Counted from the first letter of the stretch, positions 5,690-12,606 are shown. The stretch is DNA of 13,272 nt from Chloroflexota bacterium (GCA_019247135.1 JAFAPL010001015.1:1-13272); one strand, 5' to 3'. A program made the numbers and translations. The notes: generated from the letters alone by a model not told the origin.

Positions 5690-7341
5690 GCGACTCGGCT
5701 GAAGAATGGCGGCGCACGACGCTGCAGAAGGCGCTCGAACGCTCGCCCGAACGAGATATCCCGTTCGAAACGACCTCGCACATTCCGCAGCGGACGACCT
5801 ATACGGCCGAAGATTTGAGCGACTGGGACGAATCGGAAAAGCTCGGATTTCCCGGCGAGTTTCCGTACGCCCGCGGGGTGCAACCGACGATGTACCGGGG
5901 TCGCTTGTGGACCATGCGTCAGTACGCCGGGTATGCGACCGCGGCCGAGTCGAATGCCCGCTATCGCTACCTGCTAGCGCGCGGCCAGACCGGGCTCTCC
6001 GTGGCCTTCGACCTGCCAACGCAGATGGGCTACGACGCCGATCATCCATTGGCCGAGGGCGAGGTGGGCAAAGTCGGTGTGTCGATTTCGTCGCTGGAAG
6101 ACATGCAAGAGCTGTTCGACCAGATTCCCCTCGACCAGGTCACGACGTCGATGACCATCAACGCGACAGCTGCCATCCTGCTGGCGCTGTACATCGCCGT
6201 CGGACGTCGTCAGGGCGTGGATACGAGGCAGCTCAACGGCACGCTTCAGAACGACATCTTGAAGGAGTACATCGCGCGGGGTACCTATATCTATCCACCA
6301 CGCGCTAGTTTGCGCCTGATCACCGACGTGTTCGCCTACTGCGCGCGTGAGGTGCCAGCCTGGAATACGATTTCGATCAGCGGCTATCACATGCGCGAGG
6401 CGGGCGCAACGGCCGTCCAGGAACTGGCGTTCACGCTGGCGAACGGCATCGAGTACGTGCGCGCGGCGCTCGACATCGGACTGCAGGTTGACAGCTTTGC
6501 TCCACGTCTCGCGTTCTTCTTCGATAGTCACAACAACTTGCTCGAAGAAGTCGCGAAGTTCCGCGCCGCCAGGCGTATGTGGGCGCACATCATGCGCGAC
6601 CGATTCGGCGCTAAAGACCCACGTTCGTGGATGCTGCGCTTTCACACGCAGACGGCCGGCGTAACGCTGCAAGCGCAACAGATTGACAACAACGTGGTGC
6701 GAGTGACCGTCCAGGCACTCGCCGCAATCCTGGGTGGGACGCAATCCTTGCACACCAATGCCAAGGACGAAGCGCTGGCCTTGCCGACCGAAGATACCGC
6801 GCAGCTCGCCTTACGCACGCAGCAGGTTCTGGCGTATGAGAGCGGAGTGGCCGAGGTCGTCGATCCGCTCGCGGGTTCGTATTACGTGGAAACGTTAACG
6901 GACGAGTTGGAACGGCGCGCGTGGCAGTACATCGAACGCATTGACGAACGTGGCGGCGCGCTTGCCGCGGTCGAAGCGGGTTATGTGCAGTCTGAGATCA
7001 GTGATGCTGCATATGAGTATCAACGTCAGGTAGAGCAAGGACAGCGCGTCATCGTCGGCACCAATCGATTTCAAAGCGAGGGCGAGCCAACACCTCAGCT
7101 TCTGCACGTGGATCCGAGTGTGCGAGAGCGACAGTGTGCACGATTGCGCGAATTGCGCGCACGACGTGATGGTGAGCGTTGCCAGCAACTGTTGAATGGA
7201 CTCGAACGAGCGGCGCAACGTGACGATACGAATTTGCTGCCGCTGATCGTCGAGGCTGTCGAAGCAGACTGCACGCTAGGTGAAATCTCCGATGCTTTCC
7301 GACACGTGTGGGGTGAGGCACGTGACTTTGGTCGAGTCTAA
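5686..7341 (+). CDS. mcmA: Methylmalonyl-CoA mutase, large (catalytic TIM-barrel) subunit
   Basis: A 551-residue protein from ATG 5686, which overlaps the cinA stop by 4 bases. It is the substrate-binding half of the B12-dependent enzyme interconverting (R)-methylmalonyl-CoA and succinyl-CoA. Substrate residues known from the Propionibacterium enzyme are conserved with a constant offset of 9: T76, R78 and Y80 in TMRQYAGYA (T85/R87/Y89), R198 in ARGTYIYPP (R207) and H235 in [12 protein letters not shown] (H244). Tyr at 80 and Arg at 198 favour methylmalonyl-CoA over isobutyryl-CoA, whose mutase has Phe and Gln there. Other signatures are [27 protein letters not shown] and [15 protein letters not shown]. 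The protein ends at about residue 550 without the B12-binding DxHxxG domain, so it needs a separate small subunit that is not in this window. It pairs logically with the upstream carboxylase parts. Confidence 0.94.
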   Translation: MSDSAEEWRRTTLQKALERSPERDIPFETTSHIPQRTTYTAEDLSDWDESEKLGFPGEFPYARGVQPTMYRGRLWTMRQYAGYATAAESNARYRYLLARGQTGLSVAFDLPTQMGYDADHPLAEGEVGKVGVSISSLEDMQELFDQIPLDQVTTSMTINATAAILLALYIAVGRRQGVDTRQLNGTLQNDILKEYIARGTYIYPPRASLRLITDVFAYCAREVPAWNTISISGYHMREAGATAVQELAFTLANGIEYVRAALDIGLQVDSFAPRLAFFFDSHNNLLEEVAKFRAARRMWAHIMRDRFGAKDPRSWMLRFHTQTAGVTLQAQQIDNNVVRVTVQALAAILGGTQSLHTNAKDEALALPTEDTAQLALRTQQVLAYESGVAEVVDPLAGSYYVETLTDELERRAWQYIERIDERGGALAAVEAGYVQSEISDAAYEYQRQVEQGQRVIVGTNRFQSEGEPTPQLLHVDPSVRERQCARLRELRARRDGERCQQLLNGLERAAQRDDTNLLPLIVEAVEADCTLGEISDAFRHVWGEARDFGRV

Positions 7342-7379
7342 GCAACGAAAAACTCCTGGCAGGCGCGTAAACAACGTGT

Positions 7380-7413
7380 ATCATGACGCGCGCAGTATCT
7401 CGCGTGATATGAT
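7380..7413 (+). promoter_or_regulatory. Extended -10 promoter with overlapping dyad ahead of the 106-residue gene
   Basis: TGATATGAT (7405-7413) is an extended -10 (TGn-TATGAT), giving a start of transcription near 7420 and a leader of about 20 bases before GTG 7440. An ATGACG at 7383-7388 is a poor -35 at 19 bases. The same stretch holds two inverted half-sites: ATCAT-G-ACGCG (7380-7390) and CGCGT-GAT-ATGAT (7401-7413). A regulator bound there would cover the promoter. The dyad is imperfect (1 versus 3 bases in the middle of the arms), so operator function is inference. Confidence 0.45.
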
Positions 7414-7426
7414 GAGTCCAACCTGC

Positions 7427-7433
7427 AGGAGGG
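7427..7433 (+). promoter_or_regulatory. Near-perfect ribosome binding site of the 106-residue gene
   Basis: AGGAGGG sits 6 bases before GTG 7440 and fixes that codon as the start. It stands out because most other genes in the window have weak or no Shine-Dalgarno sequences, and it suggests strong translation of the small protein. Confidence 0.75.
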
Positions 7434-7439
7434 ACAAGC

Positions 7440-7760
7440 GTGCCTGTCCAAATTCGGAAGCTGCCTTCTGACGAAGCGGCCAAAGTTTTCCCAAAGCGCG
7501 GACAGATGGATCTCTCCGAGTATGCAGACGCGCTACGTGAGCTCCAGCCTGGCGATGCAGCCGAGATCGAGCTGGGCGGTCTGTCCAGTCGCGCCTTGAA
7601 GCGCCGTCTGGGGCAAGCGGCGAAACAGACGGGCTATTCGCTCAAGTGGGCGCGGGATAGTGGCGGCGGTGTTCTCCGCTTCCAGGTGCGCGAGGCGCGA
7701 GGCATGCAGCCCAAGGCCCGCAATGGACGCCGCGGGCGGCGGCCCCGCGCAGCGAGCTAG
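7440..7760 (+). CDS. Uncharacterised 106-residue basic-tailed protein
   Basis: Not recognised. It starts at GTG 7440 behind a very strong Shine-Dalgarno and ends in tandem stops (TAGTAG, 7758-7763). There is no signal peptide or membrane segment, so it should be cytoplasmic. Residues 1-40 include an acidic helix-like stretch (DLSEYADALRELQPGDAAEI). Residues about 50-75 are lysine/arginine-rich and helical (SSRALKRRLGQAAKQTGYSL), followed by a short strand pair ending VLRFQV. The last ~20 residues are Arg/Lys-rich (KARNGRRGRRPRAAS) and probably disordered. The basic helix and tail suggest nucleic-acid contact, but no named DNA- or RNA-binding fold is evident. It has its own promoter rather than relying on readthrough from the mutase gene. 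The strong expression signals and regular composition argue that it is real. Confidence 0.72.
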   Translation: MPVQIRKLPSDEAAKVFPKRGQMDLSEYADALRELQPGDAAEIELGGLSSRALKRRLGQAAKQTGYSLKWARDSGGGVLRFQVREARGMQPKARNGRRGRRPRAAS

Positions 7761-7778
7761 TAGGGGGTTCCTTCACAA

Positions 7779-7802
7779 CGGGTCCCACCCCGTCGAGACC
7801 CG
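7779..7802 (+). other. Hairpin downstream of the 106-residue gene
   Basis: CGGGTC (7779-7784) pairs perfectly with GACCCG (7797-7802) across a 12-base loop, 18 bases after the stop codon. No T-run follows, so it is at best a weak or Rho-assisted terminator or a 3' stabiliser. The remaining spacer to 7918 contains an 8-base palindrome CTCGCGAG (7842-7849) and a TTGACA (7876-7881). I see no good -10 at the right distance, no riboswitch signature and no further gene there. Confidence 0.3.
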
Positions 7803-7918
7803 CGCGACCGAAGATTCTCTGAGGGGGTAAGCCCTGGACGGCTCGCGAGTCGCGACGTTTAAAAGTGCGAACCGTTTGACAGGCGAAGCGGGCACGCCGT
7901 CTGCGTTCGACTGCCCAC

Positions 7919-8353
7919 ATGCGAAAGTCGTACGTCCTGGAACGTATCGCGGTCCGGACGGGCGTCGCCGTATGGCGACATCGACTTGTCTGGTTATTTG
8001 GTGCGCTGGTCGTCGCCGGTCTCGGGCTCTTCCAGCTGACCGCGGCCGAGCCATCGGTGACCAACGGTGATTGCGCCGATACCACCATGGCTGCCGTGAC
8101 CAGAATCGATGACAGCACTGCCCGCGCGGCGTACGCGTGCCTCGGGCCCAGCATGAAGCGCACGACTGAGGACGCGTTCGTCGCGGCTCTGCACCAGCGC
8201 GACATCCCGAACGGCAAGTTCAGTCGCATCGCCGACCAGCATCAGCCGGACGGCCGGCAGATCGTGTTCTTCACGGTCGAGGCCCAGGGCCAGGGCGCAG
8301 TCGGATATATCGTCTATCTCGACCCGCACGGCCTCGTCGAAAAGGTCGAGTAG
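7919..8353 (+). CDS. Uncharacterised 144-residue membrane-anchored protein
   Basis: Not recognised by family. It starts at ATG 7919; a stop at 7877 limits the frame upstream and no other usual start codon lies between. The N-terminus is basic (RKSYVLER...VWRHR) and is followed by one hydrophobic segment at residues 23-40 (LVWLFGALVVAGLGLFQL), so it is probably a signal anchor with the remaining ~100 residues outside the membrane. Two cysteines (C52, C74) in that outer part could form a disulfide. The C-terminus (VGYIVYLDPHGLVEKVE) has the strand-turn-strand ending seen in NTF2-like/SnoaL-like folds, which is only a suggestion. There is no Shine-Dalgarno; a TTGACA lies at 7876-7881 but lacks a convincing -10. 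It converges with the methyltransferase gene, with 25 bases between their ends. Confidence 0.65.
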   Translation: MRKSYVLERIAVRTGVAVWRHRLVWLFGALVVAGLGLFQLTAAEPSVTNGDCADTTMAAVTRIDDSTARAAYACLGPSMKRTTEDAFVAALHQRDIPNGKFSRIADQHQPDGRQIVFFTVEAQGQGAVGYIVYLDPHGLVEKVE

Positions 8354-8378
8354 CCTGCCTACGGATTTCGTTTCATAG

Positions 8379-9182
8379 TCACACCCGGCCAGCCACAAAC
8401 AGCATGGTCGCGGACTCTGACGTGAACGGTTCGCGGTTATAGCCGCCGTACACCGCCTCAACCCTGAAGCCGGCCCGTGCCAACAAGTGCTCGGCCTCGA
8501 ATCGGTGGATGTACCGGTACGGCCATTCCACCATCCGCTTGAAGACTGGCTTTCCATGCGCGTCGATCACCTCATAGATCGAGCGCGTCACCCGCACCTG
8601 CTGCGCCAGATCCGTTCGGACCACCGACTCCACACGGCTCACGACCATGCCCGACGGCGTGGTAGTGAGCAGGTCGTCCCGCAGCACTCCAGGCTGGGCG
8701 GTCACCCAGTCCGGGCGCGGGTGAAGCAGGTCAAGCACGAGCAGCCCACCATGCCGAAGATGCTCCGCGATCCGCTGCAGGCACGCCAGCTGGTCCGCCG
8801 GCTCCACCAGGTAGCACAGGCTCTTCACAGCCACGATGGCCAGGTCGAATGACCGACCGGCGACGTCGAAAGACCGCATATCGGCCTGTACCAGTTCGGC
8901 GGGGCCGCCGTTCAGTTTGGCCCGACACTGCTCGAGCATGTGCGGGGAGGCATCGACGCCCACGACGGAGAAGCCAGCACGAACGAGCTGTGTCAGCACT
9001 CGACCGCTGCCGCACGCCACCTCCAGCACTCGTCCGCCTGTTTCAGCGGCGAGCTCCAGATACATCGGAACATCCTCGCTGAACTCGAAAAGGTCGTACA
9101 GGCGCGCGAGCTGCGCGTCGCCCCACGGCTGATCAACCCGCGCGAACGCGCCTGAGTTTTCAATTACCCCGTCAAGAAGCAC
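8379..9182 (-). CDS. Class I SAM-dependent methyltransferase
   Basis: A 267-residue protein with a Rossmann-type methyltransferase fold. SAM-binding motif I is RVLEVACGSGRVL (E54, G58, G60), the acidic end of strand beta2 is VVGVDASPHML (D77), and motif III/IV regions are ELVQADMRSF and SFDLAIVAVKSLCYL. A post-IV GGLLVLDLLHP segment follows. The C-terminal ~110 residues (QQVRVTRSIYEVIDAHGKPV... then RYIHRFEAEHLLARAGF) match the small-molecule methyltransferase layout in which a beta-rich insert covers the active site. The substrate cannot be read from the sequence. It starts at GTG 9182, overlapping the 3' end of the ZapE-like ATPase gene by 11 bases, and so is probably the last gene of that transcript. 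No strong Shine-Dalgarno is visible. Confidence 0.85.
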   Translation of the reverse strand: MLLDGVIENSGAFARVDQPWGDAQLARLYDLFEFSEDVPMYLELAAETGGRVLEVACGSGRVLTQLVRAGFSVVGVDASPHMLEQCRAKLNGGPAELVQADMRSFDVAGRSFDLAIVAVKSLCYLVEPADQLACLQRIAEHLRHGGLLVLDLLHPRPDWVTAQPGVLRDDLLTTTPSGMVVSRVESVVRTDLAQQVRVTRSIYEVIDAHGKPVFKRMVEWPYRYIHRFEAEHLLARAGFRVEAVYGGYNREPFTSESATMLFVAGRV

Positions 9183-10248
9183 GTCCAGAGCGTATCTTGC
9201 TGGATCGAGCAGCGTTCGTCTCCGACACCAGCTCGTGGAGTCGACTCAAGCAGCGGCGGTACTTCTTCTCGTAGCCACCGTGGCGGTAGGACTCTGCGAA
9301 GATCTCGCCGAGCGGCAGGGCATTGCGCGTCGAGAGCGTCAGCCGCACTTCCTGGTCGTACAGCTTGTCCACGAAGTGGACCAGTCGCAGGGCGACCGCC
9401 TGGTCGTCAATGCATTCGAGTGAGTCGACGTACAGCGCGTCGAGCTTGGCGGCGATCTGCGCGTAATGTACGGGGTGGACGGCCTCGAGCTCGGTTGCGA
9501 GGTCGGGCCAATGCAACATCACTTTTTCGTCCGTTGCGTCGGCCTCGAATGCTTCACGAAGGCTCTCCTGAGACTGGACTTCGGAGGTGCCCAGGTCGGT
9601 CCAGAGGCGGTGCCGATAATCCTGGCCGTCGATCGTGACCACCTCGAAGGCCGAGGCGATCTCGCCGATATCGCGCTGGAAGGCCTCGGCGGCGAAGCGC
9701 CCTTGACCGAGGTCGCCTGGCAGCGTATTCGAGGTCGTGACGACGCGCGTGTTGCCGGTCAGCAGACCACGCAGGAACGTGGCGGCCATGCGTGTCTGGG
9801 CGACGTCGTCGAGCTCGAACTCGTCGATGCACAACAGGCACAGCTGACGGAAGGCGCTGAGCGTCTCGTGCATACCCATTCGCGAGATGGTGTAGGCGAG
9901 CTCGGCAAACGACAGATAGGCGCGCTTCCCGTGCACGGCGTGGTACGTAGCCGCGAGCAGGTGGGTTTTGCCGACGCCGTAACCGCCGTCCAGGTAGATC
10001 GCCCTGGGGCCGCGCGTGTCTGATCGTCGTCTGAACCAGAGTCGGCGGCGTTTCGTGCCGTTGATGTCGGACGCAAAGCGTTCCAGCCCTTCAAGTGCGG
10101 CGCGCTGGCTGGCATAGGCATCATCCGGCACGTACGAGTCGAACGAGACGCGGCCGAACCGACGGGTGGGGACGTACCGCCTGATCAGCTCGTGTAACGA
10201 CGTCTGCGAGACCGCCGGCAAGTGCCGCACGCGATCAGTATCAACCAA
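9172..10248 (-). CDS. zapE: ZapE/AFG1-type P-loop ATPase
   Basis: A 358-residue AAA+-like ATPase of the AFG1/ZapE family (E. coli ZapE is 375 residues). Walker A is GGYGVGKT (88-95), Walker B is LLCIDEFELDD with D142-E143, and the sensor-like TTSN ends at N174. FQRDIGEIASAFEVV follows in the region where the family carries its arginine finger. The C-terminal part with LRLVHFVDKLYDQEVRL and the closing EKKYRRCLSRLHEL is typical of the family. In E. coli ZapE acts on the Z-ring under stress and low oxygen; mitochondrial AFG1 works in protein quality control, so the cellular role here is open. The longest frame starts at TTG 10248, only 12 bases from the tRNA 3' end. GTG 10230 is an alternative, and neither has a clear Shine-Dalgarno. 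Confidence 0.86.
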   Translation of the reverse strand: MVDTDRVRHLPAVSQTSLHELIRRYVPTRRFGRVSFDSYVPDDAYASQRAALEGLERFASDINGTKRRRLWFRRRSDTRGPRAIYLDGGYGVGKTHLLAATYHAVHGKRAYLSFAELAYTISRMGMHETLSAFRQLCLLCIDEFELDDVAQTRMAATFLRGLLTGNTRVVTTSNTLPGDLGQGRFAAEAFQRDIGEIASAFEVVTIDGQDYRHRLWTDLGTSEVQSQESLREAFEADATDEKVMLHWPDLATELEAVHPVHYAQIAAKLDALYVDSLECIDDQAVALRLVHFVDKLYDQEVRLTLSTRNALPLGEIFAESYRHGGYEKKYRRCLSRLHELVSETNAARSSKIRSGRAS

Positions 10249-10260
10249 CCGAGTAACGCC

Positions 10261-10336
10261 TGGCGCCCCCGGACGGACTCGAACCGCCGACCTTGAAGTT
10301 AGAAGCTTCCTGCTCTATCCGCTGAGCTACGGGGGC
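10261..10336 (-). tRNA. tRNA-Arg(UCU), CCA encoded
   Basis: Read on the minus strand this is a complete 76-base cloverleaf: a 7-bp acceptor stem (GCCCCCG/CGGGGGC), D-arm GCTC...GAGC, anticodon loop CTTCTAA with anticodon TCT at 34-36, a 5-base variable region AGGTC, and a T-arm with loop TTCGAGT. Discriminator G and an encoded CCA (plus 10261-10263) close the 3' end. It decodes AGA/AGG arginine codons, which are uncommon in a genome this GC-rich. One oddity is that the outermost anticodon-stem pair (27-43) is G-A, while the other four pairs are standard. The ATPase gene begins about 12 bases downstream on the same strand. Confidence 0.95.
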
Positions 10337-10348
10337 GTAGCAACGGCA

Positions 10349-10357
10349 ACTGTAGCA
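10349..10357 (-). promoter_or_regulatory. Extended -10 promoter for tRNA-Arg
   Basis: On the minus strand TGC-TACAGT (plus 10357 down to 10349) is an extended -10 element (TGn plus a four-of-six TATAAT match) ending 12 bases before the tRNA 5' end, giving a leader of about 6 bases. The -35 region falls inside the end of the 79-residue gene and shows no good match. Confidence 0.4.
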
Positions 10358-10375
10358 GTGCCGACAGGTGCGGAG

Positions 10376-10615
10376 CTACGCGCGGCGGCCGTAGACCAGG
10401 AAGATGTGGGGGCGTCTGGTGGTGGTTGAAAGTTGGGGTTCGACGCGAACGCTTTTCCAGCGGCCGCTGGTCAGGAGGCCGCCCAGGTAGCGGTCCAATT
10501 CGCGTTGCTCTACGAACGGTCGCGCGAGCGCGCGAATAATCGGCCAACGTAGCTGGCGCAACTCCCACGTATCGACAGTACCGATGAACTCCTCGTCAAC
10601 ATTGACGGACGACAT
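10376..10615 (-). CDS. Uncharacterised 79-residue basic protein
   Basis: Not recognised. It starts at ATG 10615 behind TGGAGGA (plus 10625-10631), a strong Shine-Dalgarno about 9 bases away; a start at 10636 would bypass this site. There is no signal peptide or membrane segment. The sequence begins MSSVNVDEEFIGTVDTWEL, continues with an Arg/Leu-rich helix-like stretch (RQLRWPIIRALARPFVEQRE), and ends with a beta-like close (RRPHIFLVYGRRA). The frame follows the GH15 gene by 17 bases, so it is probably in the same transcript. The basic composition could fit nucleic-acid or phosphosugar binding, but nothing specific can be claimed. Confidence 0.65.
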   Translation of the reverse strand: MSSVNVDEEFIGTVDTWELRQLRWPIIRALARPFVEQRELDRYLGGLLTSGRWKSVRVEPQLSTTTRRPHIFLVYGRRA

Positions 10616-10624
10616 CTTGTTGTT

Positions 10625-10631
10625 TCCTCCA
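10625..10631 (-). promoter_or_regulatory. Strong ribosome binding site of the 79-residue gene
   Basis: On the minus strand TGGAGGA lies 9 bases before ATG 10615 and immediately after the GH15 stop codon. It decides the start of the small gene. Confidence 0.65.
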
Positions 10632-10632
10632 A

Positions 10633-12606
10633 TCACCCCGTGTGGCTTGCCGCCCGGCTGGCGGGCTGGACCCGATCACCCGCGTTGTGCGCATCCTGCT
10701 CCGCACCATGTTTGCTGGAGTTCATCAGGTTCACCGCCGCGCCGATCAATGCGAGATGACTGAACCCCTGCGGGAAATTGCCAAGCTGCTCTCGGTTATC
10801 AGGGTCGATCTCTTCCGAGAGCAGGCCAAGATCATTGGTGAAACTGATGAGTTTTTCGAACAGCGCGCGGGCTTCCTCGTGCTCACCACACAGCGCCAGC
10901 GCATCAACAAGCCAGAAGGTGCAGAGCGTAAACGTGCCCTCACCACCGGCCAGGCCATCCTTCGTTCGATACCGATAGACCAGGCCGTCCCTGGTCAGGT
11001 GATGTCGAATCTGATCGACCGTGGATGCCACGCGCGAATCCGTTGCGGAGAGAAACCCGATCTGCGGAATGATCAGCGCACTCGCATCCAGCGTGTCGCT
11101 TCCGAAGCTCTGCGTGAAGGCACCGATCTTCGCGTTGTAGCCCTGCTCGAGGATGGCGTTGCGGATCTCATCGCGCGTGTGCTGCCAGTCGTCTATCGGC
11201 GCATTCAGGTGATATTGTTGCGCCAGGCGGACGCCGGAATCGAGCGCTGACCAGCACATCAGCTTTCCGTACAGGAAAGGCTCTGGTCCGCCTCGGACTT
11301 CCCAGATGCCACTACCGCGCTCGTCCCAGTGCGTGGCAGCCTGCTCCACCAGCTCGCGCAGTACGGTCCACGCCTCGTCTGACGGCGGGTTCGAGCGTGG
11401 CCGAGCAGGTTCGCCCTCGTGTGGCGCATCGGTACCCTGGCGGTAGTGCATCTCCGTCGCGCGTAACACCTCGCCGAAGATGTCCAGTTGATGCTGACTG
11501 GCGGCGGCGTTGCCGATGCGCACCGGTTTGGAACCACAATATCCGTCCAGGTGATCGAGCGTTTTCTCCGGCAGGTCGGAGCGGCCGTCGATGCCATACA
11601 TGATCTTTGGCATCTGCCTGGAGTCGGAGCCAACGGTGCGCTCCAGCCAGTGGGTGAAGTCGGCGGCCTCATCCCCGTAACCGATGGTGAGGAGCGCGTA
11701 CAGGATCAACGAAGAATCGCGCAGCCACGTGTAGCGATAGTCCCAATTACGCCCGCCGCCGACCCGCTCAGGGAGTGACGTCGTCGGCGCGGCGACGACC
11801 GCGCCGGTCGGTTCATAGGTCAATAGTTTCAGAGCGAGTGCGCTGCGCACCACTTTGTCGCGGTACGGACCGCGATAGGTGCATCGCGCCGCCCACTGGC
11901 GCCAGTACTCCGTGGTGTGGCGGAGTTGATGCTGACCGTCGTTGACGTGCAGCCCTTGTTCGGCGTCTCGACGGTTCTGCGCGCACGTCAGCGCGAGCCA
12001 GCGGTGTTCGCCTTTGTGCAGGCGCAACACGCCGGACACTCCGCCGTGGGCGTCTTGCTCCAGCGAGATACCGTCACACGCGAGTGTCAGATACTGGTCG
12101 TGCGAGCGCGCTATGGCTCCGGCCGACGCGTGGAGGTCGAGATGCGTCTGATCGCGGCCAAAGTTGAACGTCGGGTTGAATTGCACCCGGAGCTCCACTT
12201 CGCCGTCGAGACACTCCAGCGACCGCAGCAGGCGATTGGCAGCGGCGGCGTCGTTCCCCTGATGGTCGGAGGTCCGCTTGTGCAGCGGCATCACATCCGT
12301 CATTCGCAGCCGGCCACCGTCAGTGGAAAAAGTCGTCTCCAGGACGTTGGTGTCGCCGACGTAACGACGCTCGACGTGAAACGAGCCGGTGGGCGCGCTG
12401 CGAAAACAGCCGCCTTTGTCCAGGTCCAGGATGCGGCAGAATACGGCCGGCGCGTCGAATCGGCCGGGGCACAACCAGTCGACTGACCCATCGCGCGCGA
12501 TCAGCGCGGCGGTGTGGCAATCACCCACAACAGCGTAGTCAGCGACTGGCGGATACCGACAGCTCACGGGACTCCCTGTTTGCTCCACTTTCAGTCCTGA
12601 CGCCAT
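10633..12606 (-). CDS. Glycoside hydrolase family 15 protein (trehalase/glucoamylase-like)
   Basis: A 657-residue GH15 enzyme of the bacterial type with an N-terminal beta-sandwich domain (residues ~18-230; YPPVADYAVVGDCHTAALIA, then GSVDWLCPGRFDAP) and an (alpha/alpha)6 barrel (~250-625; GGRNWDYRYTWLRDSS, MYGIDGRSDLPE). Catalytic acids are E436 in SGIWEVRGG (general acid) and E598 in LLSEEIDP (general base). This family includes the mycobacterial trehalases and glucoamylases, so it probably releases glucose from trehalose or maltodextrins. There is no signal peptide, so it should act in the cytoplasm. The last ~30 residues are polar and variable. ATG 12606 lies 68 bases inside the upstream SDR gene. 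GTG 12567, preceded by GGGAG and giving a start just ahead of CRYPPVADYA, is a likelier start and would give 644 residues. Confidence 0.9.
   Translation of the reverse strand: MASGLKVEQTGSPVSCRYPPVADYAVVGDCHTAALIARDGSVDWLCPGRFDAPAVFCRILDLDKGGCFRSAPTGSFHVERRYVGDTNVLETTFSTDGGRLRMTDVMPLHKRTSDHQGNDAAAANRLLRSLECLDGEVELRVQFNPTFNFGRDQTHLDLHASAGAIARSHDQYLTLACDGISLEQDAHGGVSGVLRLHKGEHRWLALTCAQNRRDAEQGLHVNDGQHQLRHTTEYWRQWAARCTYRGPYRDKVVRSALALKLLTYEPTGAVVAAPTTSLPERVGGGRNWDYRYTWLRDSSLILYALLTIGYGDEAADFTHWLERTVGSDSRQMPKIMYGIDGRSDLPEKTLDHLDGYCGSKPVRIGNAAASQHQLDIFGEVLRATEMHYRQGTDAPHEGEPARPRSNPPSDEAWTVLRELVEQAATHWDERGSGIWEVRGGPEPFLYGKLMCWSALDSGVRLAQQYHLNAPIDDWQHTRDEIRNAILEQGYNAKIGAFTQSFGSDTLDASALIIPQIGFLSATDSRVASTVDQIRHHLTRDGLVYRYRTKDGLAGGEGTFTLCTFWLVDALALCGEHEEARALFEKLISFTNDLGLLSEEIDPDNREQLGNFPQGFSHLALIGAAVNLMNSSKHGAEQDAHNAGDRVQPASRAASHTG

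Noticed and set aside
5033..6049. 338-codon minus-strand frame across cinA and the mutase start
   Set aside because: Arg/Ser-rich low-quality sequence with no motifs, spanning two well-supported plus-strand genes.
5974..6753. 259-codon minus-strand frame inside the mutase gene
   Set aside because: A shadow of a gene whose active-site residues are all conserved on the plus strand.
7761..7918. Riboswitch or small RNA in the spacer between the two small genes
   Set aside because: Only one 6-bp hairpin and short palindromes are visible, and no conserved riboswitch core could be recognised.
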